Source: Planctomycetota bacterium
Lineage (GTDB): Bacteria; Planctomycetota; Uabimicrobiia; Uabimicrobiales; Uabimicrobiaceae
Direction: 5' to 3'
DNA length: 64,000 bases
Assembly: GCA_029260735.1 (NCBI GenBank)
Contig: JAJDCR010000132.1
Location: 1-64,000 of the forward strand
Shown here: positions 18,501-26,211 of the stretch, in pieces
Position numbering within the stretch: position 1 is the stretch's first letter
Layout: each line of letters begins with the position of its first letter
Made by a program: the position numbers and the translations under genes
Notes under the pieces: generated by a model
What the model saw: only the letters and a program-made list of their open reading frames with translations
Told to the model about the DNA's origin: nothing
Database searches by the model: none

Positions 18501-18710
18501 TGGATGTCTTTCACCCAAAAAAGAAAGACTCATATTGTAAGCTTTCTCTGCTAAAACAATCCCTTCTTGATATCTACCTTCTTGATAAGCTTTGTTAATC
18601 TGAGCTTTGAGTTGCCTAAGATTTTCATTTCCCTGAGAATACCCTAAAGATAAAAATATGCAAAAACAAGCCATGAGACAATACCGCCTCAGTTCCTCTT
18701 TGTCTACCAT
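15558..18710 (-). CDS. TPR-CHAT caspase-like protein, membrane-anchored
   Basis: A 1050-residue protein. A short hydrophobic N-terminus ('LMACFCIFLSLGYSQG') looks like a signal peptide. About ten kinesin-light-chain-type TPR repeats follow (residues 40-420; 'GEKHPDTLISMNNLA' pattern, 42-residue period), then a linker and a CHAT domain with His792 in 'HIATHGYF' and Cys890 in 'VLSACETG', the caspase-like dyad. A membrane helix (about 1003-1026) and a basic tail end the protein. CHAT proteases cut effectors when TPRs sense a partner. A signal peptide plus C-terminal helix would put the protease outside the cytoplasm, which is unusual. ATG 18710 has GGGGA upstream. Confidence 0.93.
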   Translation of the reverse strand: MVDKEELRRYCLMACFCIFLSLGYSQGNENLRQLKAQINKAYQEGRYQEGIVLAEKAYNMSLSFLGERHPETIGSMNNLAVLYYSQGDYDKAEPMYVKTLQLTRELSGEKHPNSLILMNGLAELYRLQGYYNKSESLHLKTLQLMKEVLGEKHPDTLISISNLALLYSSQGEYSKAEPLSVKAFQLMKEVLGKKHPYTLSSMASLASLYKSQGEYGKSEPLSVDTLQLMKEVLGERHPNTLVSMNHLAALYESQGKYSKAEALYIRTLQLMKEVLGEKHSSTLISMNNLAGLYESQGKYSKAEALYKRTLQLTEEVLGERHPDTLRLMNNLAALYKSQGEYKKANSLYLKTLQIRIEVLGEKHPDTLISMNNLAGLYKLRREDSKAEPLYVKVSQISREVLGEKHPSALISMNNLALLYSSQGKYNNALFILKEHLAKKYLFLKRELRVSSEKTRLSMLDEFNVEYDKDNLFSILQEYQKEDFDSLALYFSVNYKGILLQISQELKEAFIDISDQDLLKELLDKRSVYSNLSLDYEKREKNRSLVEKLEKEIDELEKKLIWKSSDFKNLISDIKADEVKKAVLEYELLIDFVVYKSVITEKNEYKLAAVLVDKSDIKLVNLGEFKSVASLIKNYRSKIQKKQESKELSEKIYGRIFSPLGRYLKGKKKVYVVPDGVLHLLPFRSLINENGHYLTKSQNIVILSSSRDLVIKRTGKNNKSAVIFTYPNYGKGEGKEIVEGKTIHFSPLEGTFKEAQAISSLLDISKEIYSQGQATEKNISQIDSPQILHIATHGYFLDVPEETSRDELRGVTFKYKADALPMKLNLEKMSSLNKVSNSNRHFTGKKLTNPLVYSGLAFAGANNPGEDGILTALEVLGLDLHGTDLVVLSACETGVGEIRQGEGVYSLQRAFREAGAKSVLATLWKVDDQATQLFMEKFYKRYMSGESAQKAVRDTQLEFLGSKRYSHPFYWSSFVMIGGNSSDLAQEHIANVEEKELENFAISLILVTMIILVIALLILVHIKKEKKLVEERIAKRRKRVRKEDHDQNRPF

Positions 18711-18872
18711 ATCACATCCCCTTTCCCTGTAGCTTTTTTCTGGTTATGCAATGAGAAAACCAAACAAGTTTTTAGCTTCTTAAAAAACAAACATGAATGA
18801 AGTAACTATTTTAGCACAAATAAGTCCCTACTTTATCTCATTTATCATTCTCGTTCACTAAAAGCCATTTTC

Positions 18873-18940
18873 TAGCGAACACAAAACCCTAGACATTTCT
18901 ATGCTCAAAAGACCATCCAGCGAACGCTTTCTGTTTTCAT
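18873..18940 (+). repeat. 67-bp dispersed element, copy 2
   Basis: TAGCGAACACAAAA and AGCGAACGCTTT again 45 bases apart, with partial similarity between them, as at 14364-14430. Confidence 0.55.
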
Positions 18941-19116
18941 ACGCGATTTTCCTCTTGAAAGTAAATAAGATTGTAGCAATGTTAATATTTCCTTACCCAA
19001 CCAAGCTAGGAGATCCCTAAATGATTTGCCTTCTATTATCTTTCATAGTTGCAGAAGATATTCGTAAGTCCTCTCCTAGTTTGTATAAGAAACATTACCC
19101 TAACCAAATAAGTAAT

Positions 19117-19151
19117 TCGCCGGATATCACGTCCGGCGACCCTCCTTTTTA
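19117..19151 (+). terminator. Possible terminator before phage block
   Basis: TCGCCGGA pairs with TCCGGCGA around a 7-base loop, followed by CCCTCCTTTTT. The T tract is five bases and offset, so termination may be weak. It may insulate the phage genes from upstream transcription. Confidence 0.5.
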
Positions 19152-19229
19152 TTAGCCCATAATACCACACATAAAAATACCGAAACTGACCTCAACACAA
19201 AATCACATAAACAAAACCAAGGGAATTTC

Positions 19230-19829
19230 ATGGGCGAAATCCAGCGCGACGGCAGTAGTCAAATCAAAGTAGCAGTAATCCCCCCAAAGGGGAGCAAAAT
19301 CTTCGATGAGAATGATTTTGTCATAGATGCTAAAAGTGCCAGTTTCATAGCAGATAACACAACAAATACATTTACCTCAGTAGGACACGGCCTAAACAAT
19401 GATGATGTTGTCAAGTTGTCTAGCGTTGGTGGTGCTTTACCTGCAGAGCTAGATAGTGCAGCAGAGTATTATGTTGTAAATAAAACAGACGATACTTTTC
19501 AGCTTTCGCTAGTCCCTACAACCTCGCCATCTGTAACACCTGTTCTTTTCTCAGATAACGGAACAGGGGTACACAAATTCACAAAAATAGCTCATGAAAT
19601 TGCCCTTGGTTTTGCAACGGAAAACATCCTAATTGTAAACAGAAGCGAAGTAGGGGTACTGAAAGTTTTCACTCAGTACTATGAGAATGGGAACGCGACT
19701 TGGAACAAGCGAGGATTTCCGCTAGAGAAAAAGTATCAACACTATACTCGAAACATAAGACAAACATCCATCAGGCTGCACGGTTCAGCGTCGGGAATGG
19801 CCTGGACAATGGACGCATCACAGGAGTAA
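19230..19829 (+). CDS. Phage structural protein with E1-FCCH-like domain
   Basis: A 199-residue protein opening the phage block, with AAGGGA before ATG 19230. Residues about 35-115 carry the repeated phage pattern 'GHGLNNDDVVKLSS', 'LPAELDSAAEYYVVNKTDD', 'TFQLS', the small beta domain often annotated as E1-FCCH-like and found in virion proteins. The same pattern is in the proteins at 19834 and 32296. The C-terminal part (about 120-199) is unrecognised. It lies before the terminase genes, where decoration or tail-fibre genes can occur. The exact role is unknown. Confidence 0.7.
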   Translation: MGEIQRDGSSQIKVAVIPPKGSKIFDENDFVIDAKSASFIADNTTNTFTSVGHGLNNDDVVKLSSVGGALPAELDSAAEYYVVNKTDDTFQLSLVPTTSPSVTPVLFSDNGTGVHKFTKIAHEIALGFATENILIVNRSEVGVLKVFTQYYENGNATWNKRGFPLEKKYQHYTRNIRQTSIRLHGSASGMAWTMDASQE

Positions 19830-19833
19830 CAAA

Positions 19834-20523
19834 ATGGTATCAGTAGGGCACCAAAAATTCACACTTGATAGCGACGGACAGTTATCTCAGGTGGGTGTAT
19901 TTGCCGAGATGTTCATAAACGCCAACGCTAGTGCGACAGTAATAGCAGCAAAAGACATCTTGACTCAGATTAAAGGGTTCTCGGCAGGAGAGTCAAACAA
20001 AGTTACTTTCAAAGCAGGTGTTTCTGCGAATATCACAAACCTAGTAGACAATACCGGAGGAGAGATCCTAGCAACAACAGATACGGCTCACGGCCTTTCC
20101 ATTGGCGACAAGATAAACATCTCTGGAACCACAGCTAACAACGGAAAGTTCACAGTAAACACAGTTCCCTCGACAACAACTTTCACTTTTACGGACACAT
20201 TTGGACTGGACGAAGCTGGAGTGGTGGTAAGAGGAGAGGCTTTTGTTGCTCAGAAAGCGGGGAAATACAGATGCTCTTTCTCTATTAGCTACAAAGCAGA
20301 GATATCAAACAAAGTTTATCATTGGAATATTTCTAAAAACGGAGTAGCCGAAGAAAAGAGTAGAGTTGCTGAAAAATCTCAGAACGTAACCGAGACAGTG
20401 ATCAGTGGTCAGTGTGTTTTGAGTTTAGCAGTGGGTGATGTGGTGAAAATGGAAATTACCGGAAAGACGGACGCATCCAATATAACTCACGAAGAGGTCA
20501 ATTTCATAATAGAGAAATTATAA
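19834..20523 (+). CDS. Phage virion protein, FCCH-like plus C1q/TNF-like domain
   Basis: A 229-residue protein five bases after the previous gene. Residues about 70-125 ('DTAHGLSIGDKINISGTT', 'GKFTVNTVPSTTTFTF') match the FCCH-like domain. The last ~95 residues ('AGKYRCSFSISYKAE', 'YHWNISKNGV', 'LAVGDVVKMEI') have the strand pattern of C1q/TNF-like jelly-roll domains used in phage fibres and spikes. A receptor-binding or decoration role is inferred from fold pattern only. Confidence 0.7.
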   Translation: MVSVGHQKFTLDSDGQLSQVGVFAEMFINANASATVIAAKDILTQIKGFSAGESNKVTFKAGVSANITNLVDNTGGEILATTDTAHGLSIGDKINISGTTANNGKFTVNTVPSTTTFTFTDTFGLDEAGVVVRGEAFVAQKAGKYRCSFSISYKAEISNKVYHWNISKNGVAEEKSRVAEKSQNVTETVISGQCVLSLAVGDVVKMEITGKTDASNITHEEVNFIIEKL

Positions 20524-20604
20524 ACATTACCATTTCACGCACTAGTTTACGCATTTTAGAAACAAAATTACATTTTCGAGGAAAACCTGTATGAGGAAAC
20601 CATA

Positions 20605-21042
20605 GTGGCATTTCATCGAGAAGCTTTTGAGATGTATCGCCAGAAAATTCCATTGCCTGAAATAGCTGAAAGAATAGGGAAATCATACGAGTCTGTAAGA
20701 AAATGGAGCTGTAACGAAAAATGGAAAAATAGGCTAGCGGAAGAATCACAAAAACTAGAGAAAATAGCTTTTGAAGAAAGAGCTAAGATTCAGAGGGAAA
20801 TTATTCGAGATTCTTCTGCTGGTATATCTAGCTTCTCTAGAACATTTAAAAAAGCTGCGGAGCATTTCGAGAAAAAAGGGTGTCTTCCTACAGAATGGAA
20901 TGAAGATCACTTAAAAACTCTCGGATATATAGCTGACAAAAGCATTGGATCTTTTAGAAAACTTTTCCCTGAGATAGACAAAGAAGCGCTGCAGAGATTA
21001 ATAGAAGAAATGAAAAATGCCAAGTCTAAAGCAAAAGATTGA
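20605..21042 (+). CDS. Terminase small subunit
   Basis: A 145-residue protein with an N-terminal helix-turn-helix ('IPLPEIAERIGKSYESVRKW', about 13-35), an Arg/Glu-rich central helix and a C-terminal segment. It lies directly upstream of, and overlaps by 26 bases, the large terminase gene; that position and the HTH fit TerS, which binds the packaging site. The start is uncertain: GTG 20605 is used, but the frame is open further upstream (EENLYEETI) and CTG 20587 follows a CGAGGA site. Confidence 0.75.
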   Translation: MAFHREAFEMYRQKIPLPEIAERIGKSYESVRKWSCNEKWKNRLAEESQKLEKIAFEERAKIQREIIRDSSAGISSFSRTFKKAAEHFEKKGCLPTEWNEDHLKTLGYIADKSIGSFRKLFPEIDKEALQRLIEEMKNAKSKAKD

Positions 21043-22630
21043 GCTTGATGACGTTTTAGACTTGATAGAAAATTCTTTTACTGAAGAGGAGAGAAAAGAC
21101 AGCTCTTCAGGTTGGGATAGCGAGATCAATTCTCCCGAAGATCTCAAGCGAGTAATTGCAGAGTGCTTTCAGGTAGAAGGAAAGCCTCTCATTATCCCAG
21201 ACCAGTCTATTTGCGAAGGACATAATTCGCCTTTTCAGTTCCTTTGGGAGGCATATACAGACAAAGTCAAGGACGCGATAGTTATTGGTCCCCGGAACGG
21301 AGGCAAAACCTTAATATCAGCAACACTAGAGTTTCTCTGGTTTGGGTTACGCGCAGTAGTAGAGACATGTCACTGTGCTGCCATCTTGCTGCAATCACAA
21401 CGAGCTTACGGATATATATATAGCTGGGCAATAAGGAATAAAGAAGCCCTTGAAATAAGCAAAATAACTCGAAGCGAGACTGTTCGAAACAAGGGTGGAA
21501 AGATCGAGGTAATCACGGGTACTGCGGCATCGGTCAATGGGCCCCATCCACATAAGGCGATCATCGACGAATTTGAATTGATGGATTGGGATGTCTTCCA
21601 AGAAGCGACCTCGATGCCAAAATCTTCTGATGAAGTTGAAGCAGCTCTCATATTACTGACTACTCGAAAATACCCGAGTGGTAATGCGCAAAAGATGATC
21701 GATGAGAGCGCACAAACGGGAATTAGAGTTTGGAAATGGTGCATCTTCGAGGTAATGGGACGATGCGATTGCACTGGGAAAGATCCGTGCGCTTGCGACC
21801 CAGACAAGGATAAGTACAAAAAATTTGACCGAGAAGGAAAGGAAATTACTTGGTCTAGTGTCTGCAAAGGCAAAGGAAAAAGGTGTGGTGGATATTACAA
21901 ATTCTCAGATGTTATCAGGAAATTCCTTACCCTTGACTGGGAGAAATTTAAAGCTCAGTGGCTTTGTGACCGCCCAGAGAAATCTGATGTGGTTTACGCC
22001 GAGTTCCATGAAGACCTCAACGTTATTGATCCACTATCTACTGAAGAAGTGAATTCTTTATATAAAGATGGCTGGCTTATCGGTCGAGGTTGGGACTTTG
22101 GTTACGACGACCCAACTGTTTGTTTATTTTATCTCTTCAAGCATGGAGAAGAGATGATTCAGTTTCAAGAGATCAGCTTATCCGGGGAATTAATAGATGA
22201 TTTCGGAAACAAAGTGCTCGCATTATCTAATAAAGTAGAGCCCAATCAAGAGAAATGGGAGGACTGGGGAGACATTGCCGGACATGCGAGAACAGGAGTA
22301 GACACCGAGAGTTATATAACAAAGTTGTATGAAAAAGACATATTTGTCCAATCTCAGGTACAAAGAATTTTAACAGGGATAAATACCCAAAAAAAGCTGA
22401 TAAAAAAAAGCTCCTATACTGGATTCCCACGGAAATACGTTTGTTCCAACTGCACAAAAACACTAGATGCTTTTTATAACGCTCAATGGGAAAGAACGGA
22501 AGGAAAACAAAATAAGTTTTCCAAAGAGAAGTATCGACACGATCAACACAGTCACACGCTAGACGCTGACAGATATTTTACTGTAGGAATTTGTTACGAC
22601 GAAATCCAGGAAGAAGAGAAGGGTGATTAA
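21017..22630 (+). CDS. Terminase large subunit
   Basis: A 537-residue packaging motor. The ATPase part has a Walker A-type 'GPRNGGKT' near residue 92 and Walker B 'KAIIDEFELMD' near 180. The nuclease part starts with 'GRGWDFGYDDPTVCLFY' near 356, the RNase H-like first Asp strand. A Cys-rich insert ('CDCTGKDPCACD') near 245-255 may bind zinc, as does a 'CSNC' near 475. It cuts and pumps phage DNA into the prohead. The stop overlaps the portal start (TAATG). Confidence 0.93.
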   Translation: MPSLKQKIELDDVLDLIENSFTEEERKDSSSGWDSEINSPEDLKRVIAECFQVEGKPLIIPDQSICEGHNSPFQFLWEAYTDKVKDAIVIGPRNGGKTLISATLEFLWFGLRAVVETCHCAAILLQSQRAYGYIYSWAIRNKEALEISKITRSETVRNKGGKIEVITGTAASVNGPHPHKAIIDEFELMDWDVFQEATSMPKSSDEVEAALILLTTRKYPSGNAQKMIDESAQTGIRVWKWCIFEVMGRCDCTGKDPCACDPDKDKYKKFDREGKEITWSSVCKGKGKRCGGYYKFSDVIRKFLTLDWEKFKAQWLCDRPEKSDVVYAEFHEDLNVIDPLSTEEVNSLYKDGWLIGRGWDFGYDDPTVCLFYLFKHGEEMIQFQEISLSGELIDDFGNKVLALSNKVEPNQEKWEDWGDIAGHARTGVDTESYITKLYEKDIFVQSQVQRILTGINTQKKLIKKSSYTGFPRKYVCSNCTKTLDAFYNAQWERTEGKQNKFSKEKYRHDQHSHTLDADRYFTVGICYDEIQEEEKGD

Positions 22631-24201
22631 TGTTCGGTAGCATGATCGAAGAGCCAAAAGAAGAATATGCAGAAGCTTACTTCGGTGGTCCAAAGAAGGC
22701 CGCTATGAGCTTCGATGGCCGCATGATTTCCGATAATCAAGATCGCCAAGAAGCGAACTATGTCAAGCTAGCTAAAGCGATGCAGTCAAAAAGAATCAAA
22801 GGCTTTGAGCACATGTTCTCAAGCGCTCATGGAGACATTATTGAGCCCCCGTTCAATCCGTTGGAAATTGCTTACTTTAAGCTAAACAACATTTGGCATT
22901 CCTTGTGCATCAATAAAAAAGCGACAGTCGGAGCTAAGTCCGGCTACAAGATAGTAAGCCGAGATGAGGGCAAAGAGCTATCTCCAAAGAGAATCAAGCA
23001 GGTAAAAGATTTTCTAGAGTTCGGGAGCAACGAAGGAGACACACACTATAACTTCTCCTCCCTCCTTTACGCTCTCTGGAAAGACAAGGAAAACCTTGGT
23101 TCCTCTAATATAGAGGTGTTAAGAGACACTCAAGGAAGACCTTTCAAATGGTTCCATGTCTCCGCGTTAACTGTTCGGAAAGCAGCAAGTAAACCGGGTT
23201 TCTATCAACTTTCATTTATCTACAATCCAGATTTACAAGGAGACCGAACGGGGCGTAATGCGCTCAACTTAATGCACAACGTTGGGCATTCATCCGCACT
23301 ACTAAGAAAAGTTTACTTCAAGGAATATGGAAATCAAGAGGGGTACTCGATCAGGGGGAACAGAAGATCACCTAACATTAGAGGAGCTAACGAGTTAATC
23401 CAGTACAGAACTTACGATGCGACGAGTCCTTGGTACGGAATTCCGAATTGGATCCCTGCTTTGACTCATGTACTAGCCGACGAATCAAGTATTCAGTGGA
23501 ACCTAGACTTCTTTCGTAAGCATAAGATTCCGAACTTCCTCTTCAAACTAAAAGGAGCAAAGTTCAAAAGCGATACCAAAGGGAACATCACTCAGTTTTT
23601 TAATAGTGAGTCTATGCCCAATGAGCCGCTTGTAATAAGTATCCCTAGTGGAGATTTAGAGGTTCAGAAGCTATCCGATGATACCAAAGACGGACAATTT
23701 GGTGATCTCCAAGACAAGATGCGAGATGCAATCGCAGCATCTCACGAAGTGCCACTCTCGATACTCGGCATAGATTTAACTGGAAAACTCGGAGGTGGAA
23801 ACTCTAACCGAGAACAAAGGACCAACTTCAAGACAACTGTCATTGATCCTCGGCAAAAAGAGATAATCGAACCATTCAACGATAAAATTCTACCCGATGC
23901 AGGGTTCGAAGACGCGATTATACAGCTCAATCCATTCGACGATAGTGATGCAGAAGAGTACGCACAAGAGAGTAACACAAGCCGCGAAAATTGGAAATGC
24001 GGTGTCATTACAATGAACGAGGCGAGACGAAAACTCAGACTAGACCCAATCAAAGAAGAGTGGGCTAACAAGCACGTTTTTGTAACCAATAACCAGATAT
24101 TTGACCTAAAAGAACATTTTTCGACATTCGTAGAGGAGAGTAAAGAAAAATCTAAAACACAAAACTCTCTCTCTAGAATGAAGCAGAGACTTGCTCAGTG
24201 A
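22630..24201 (+). CDS. Phage portal protein
   Basis: A 523-residue protein between terminase and MuF genes, the usual portal position. Motifs such as 'YRTYDATSPWYGIPNWIPAL' near 262 and 'LDFFRKHKIPNFLFKLKG' near 298 are typical of PBSX/SPP1-like portal proteins, which form the 12-mer DNA entry ring of the capsid. Its end overlaps the next gene by four bases (GTGA). No sign of damage. Confidence 0.88.
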   Translation: MFGSMIEEPKEEYAEAYFGGPKKAAMSFDGRMISDNQDRQEANYVKLAKAMQSKRIKGFEHMFSSAHGDIIEPPFNPLEIAYFKLNNIWHSLCINKKATVGAKSGYKIVSRDEGKELSPKRIKQVKDFLEFGSNEGDTHYNFSSLLYALWKDKENLGSSNIEVLRDTQGRPFKWFHVSALTVRKAASKPGFYQLSFIYNPDLQGDRTGRNALNLMHNVGHSSALLRKVYFKEYGNQEGYSIRGNRRSPNIRGANELIQYRTYDATSPWYGIPNWIPALTHVLADESSIQWNLDFFRKHKIPNFLFKLKGAKFKSDTKGNITQFFNSESMPNEPLVISIPSGDLEVQKLSDDTKDGQFGDLQDKMRDAIAASHEVPLSILGIDLTGKLGGGNSNREQRTNFKTTVIDPRQKEIIEPFNDKILPDAGFEDAIIQLNPFDDSDAEEYAQESNTSRENWKCGVITMNEARRKLRLDPIKEEWANKHVFVTNNQIFDLKEHFSTFVEESKEKSKTQNSLSRMKQRLAQ

Positions 24202-25934
24202 CTTTTACAGTCAATCCGTTCTTTCTCAACAAGGCTCAGATTGAGCCGTTATATCATTTTCTCGACATGGTGGATTTTTCCAGAGACGCTATCAAAACCG
24301 AGATTGAAACGAAGTTATTTAGAACGTTCCAAAAAAACGCTGAAATAATAGCTTCTCTAATAATCAGTGATACCAGAAAGCAAGATGGTGAAGCACAAAG
24401 GGAGATAGTCTCTCTCACTACCGGTTTTGTAAAAAGAACTGTAGAGCTTTACTTTCCTGCCGCGATAAACGCTGGAGAATTTTTTGCTAGAGAGGTGCTA
24501 AAAGACATCTCTCTTATTAAGAAAAGCTTTGAGTTTCTAGAGGACCCAAATTGGAGAATAAAAGAGCGAGGTATCAGAACCAAAGAGGGTGACTTTCTTA
24601 TCGCCCGACTAGACACTGCTACTAGCAAATATGTAATCGACACAAAACAATTAGTTACTTCTCTTTTGGTAAATGGGGTCGCTGAGAAAAACATCAAGAA
24701 AAGATTATCTAGCGAGATAAGAGGAGATGTTCCGAGAAGAGAGACGGGAACCTACTTCAGAGAAACTGTGGTAAATGCACAGAGCTATATATTTCAGGTA
24801 GCAGATGCAGCGGCACAGCAGGCATTCGATTTTGAGTTAGGAAAAAATACTCGATATCGATGGGTTACTTTCTTCACTCGGTCGTGCCCAGACTGCGTTT
24901 CGAGGCATAACAGGGTTCAATCTTATGAAAATTGGCAAGCAGAGGGACTGCCAAGAACAGGAGCAACTGTATGCAGATCACATTGCCACTGTGTACTTGT
25001 CCCAGACTCTTACAAACTTGAAGTAAAGGAACCTCTACCTAGAGAAAGAGCTTACATAGGCTCATCATCAACGAAAATAAAAGATAAGCCCAAGAGTAGA
25101 AGCAAAAGAACTACAGGTAAAGGCAACCAAAGCAAAGCTAAAAAGCTATGGGAAGATATTTCTAAGATTAACACAAGCGAAGACCTGGAAAACAAAATCA
25201 GAAATAAAGATTGGCAAGATATAGATTTTGAAGCTTTAAAAAAACTATCCATTGATGATCTCAAGAAGATACCTGCTTTTTCAGATACAGAGATAATTAT
25301 ATCAGGCATCTCGAAACCAGACATAGCCAGGTGTTTTATAGCTATAAAGGAAATGGCCAAGAAATACGAGATTTCGGTCTCTAATATTGCTCGCATAGAA
25401 TTGGCTACAAGATGGAGAAGAGCCGGTAAGCTAGAGAAAATAAAAAGGTTTCCTGCTAATGCTATAGGACTACAAAGCAAACTTCCCAAAAATGGAAAAG
25501 ATTTTTTTGTCCTTAGAGCTAAGCCTCACAAATTATCTTCAATCAAAGATAATTTGATACACGAATTTGGGCATGCTCTATCAGAGCACCTTTATGACAA
25601 CTCTACTATAGGGAAATCAGATAAAGGAACCATTGAGCCTTCTCTTAAGAGAATAAAGTACGATCAAAAAAGTAGAAATCTTTTTTCAAAATGGTCTTCT
25701 AGGTTTTTTGACAAGACATCTTTTAGTAGTCATGCGGAGATGACTAGAAAGAGAAAAATAATTGGCCCTGAAAATTTTGTTTCCCAGTACGCAAAAACCA
25801 ATATTGAAGAAAATTTTTGTGAATCATTTATGACTTATCACGATGACAAAGACAAACTAAAAAAACTATGGACAGAAGAAACCTTCTCTGATTTTGAAAG
25901 TCTTTTAAAAAGGCTAGAGGAGAAAAACAAGTGA
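24198..25934 (+). CDS. MuF-type head morphogenesis protein with C-terminal zinc metallopeptidase domain
   Basis: A 578-residue protein. Residues about 50-275 are a phage Mu gpF/SPP1 gp7-like minor head protein, ending with the diagnostic 'SCPDCVSRH' and 'CRSHCHCVLVPD'. A basic linker (about 283-315) leads to a separate C-terminal domain with a zincin motif 'HEFGH' (His455, Glu456, His459) and a likely third ligand Glu542 in 'NFCESF'. MuF proteins with toxin C-termini are known polymorphic toxins of temperate phages. A peptidase delivered with the virion or used inside the host is inferred. It overlaps the next small gene by four bases. Confidence 0.88.
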   Translation: MTFTVNPFFLNKAQIEPLYHFLDMVDFSRDAIKTEIETKLFRTFQKNAEIIASLIISDTRKQDGEAQREIVSLTTGFVKRTVELYFPAAINAGEFFAREVLKDISLIKKSFEFLEDPNWRIKERGIRTKEGDFLIARLDTATSKYVIDTKQLVTSLLVNGVAEKNIKKRLSSEIRGDVPRRETGTYFRETVVNAQSYIFQVADAAAQQAFDFELGKNTRYRWVTFFTRSCPDCVSRHNRVQSYENWQAEGLPRTGATVCRSHCHCVLVPDSYKLEVKEPLPRERAYIGSSSTKIKDKPKSRSKRTTGKGNQSKAKKLWEDISKINTSEDLENKIRNKDWQDIDFEALKKLSIDDLKKIPAFSDTEIIISGISKPDIARCFIAIKEMAKKYEISVSNIARIELATRWRRAGKLEKIKRFPANAIGLQSKLPKNGKDFFVLRAKPHKLSSIKDNLIHEFGHALSEHLYDNSTIGKSDKGTIEPSLKRIKYDQKSRNLFSKWSSRFFDKTSFSSHAEMTRKRKIIGPENFVSQYAKTNIEENFCESFMTYHDDKDKLKKLWTEETFSDFESLLKRLEEKNK

Positions 25935-26209
25935 TAACAATATACGCCATTAATAGAGGCAAAAAGGAAAAACTAGGCGGGTTCGATATCTCCAAAAAAC
26001 AAGGAAGAAACCTACCCCCTTCTCTTGAACAATCTCTAGTGGAAGTTGTAAAAATGGGTGAATTTGAATATTTATCTGGAACAGATAATACAGAACATCG
26101 AGAAACAGTTGTAAGAAAAGCAAAAATAGAAGACATCAAGGAAGAAAAATTCATCGAAATTTTCTTAATGGAGTACGACTCCCCAGATGGAAATATCTAC
26201 AGGGTTTAA
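25931..26209 (+). CDS. Small protein paired with MuF metallopeptidase (candidate immunity protein)
   Basis: A 92-residue, mixed-charge soluble protein starting at GTG 25931 inside the stop of the MuF gene (GTGA overlap), thus translationally coupled. It has no recognised domain. Small genes directly after polymorphic toxin genes commonly encode immunity proteins, and this one breaks the otherwise standard MuF-protease-capsid order. The role is inferred from position alone. Confidence 0.6.
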   Translation: MITIYAINRGKKEKLGGFDISKKQGRNLPPSLEQSLVEVVKMGEFEYLSGTDNTEHRETVVRKAKIEDIKEEKFIEIFLMEYDSPDGNIYRV

Positions 26210-26211
26210 TT

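Larger units (their letters stand above)
18711..19229. other. Intergenic region between TPR-CHAT gene and phage block
   Basis: About 520 bases. It contains the second 67-bp element (18873-18940) and a GC-rich hairpin at 19117-19139. A 44-codon reading frame from ATG 19021 runs through the hairpin and is not believed. The border between host-like and phage genes lies here, but no att-like duplication could be identified by eye. Confidence 0.5.

Noticed and set aside
19021-19155. 44-codon frame before the phage block
   Set aside because: Runs through a terminator-like hairpin and lacks a ribosome site.
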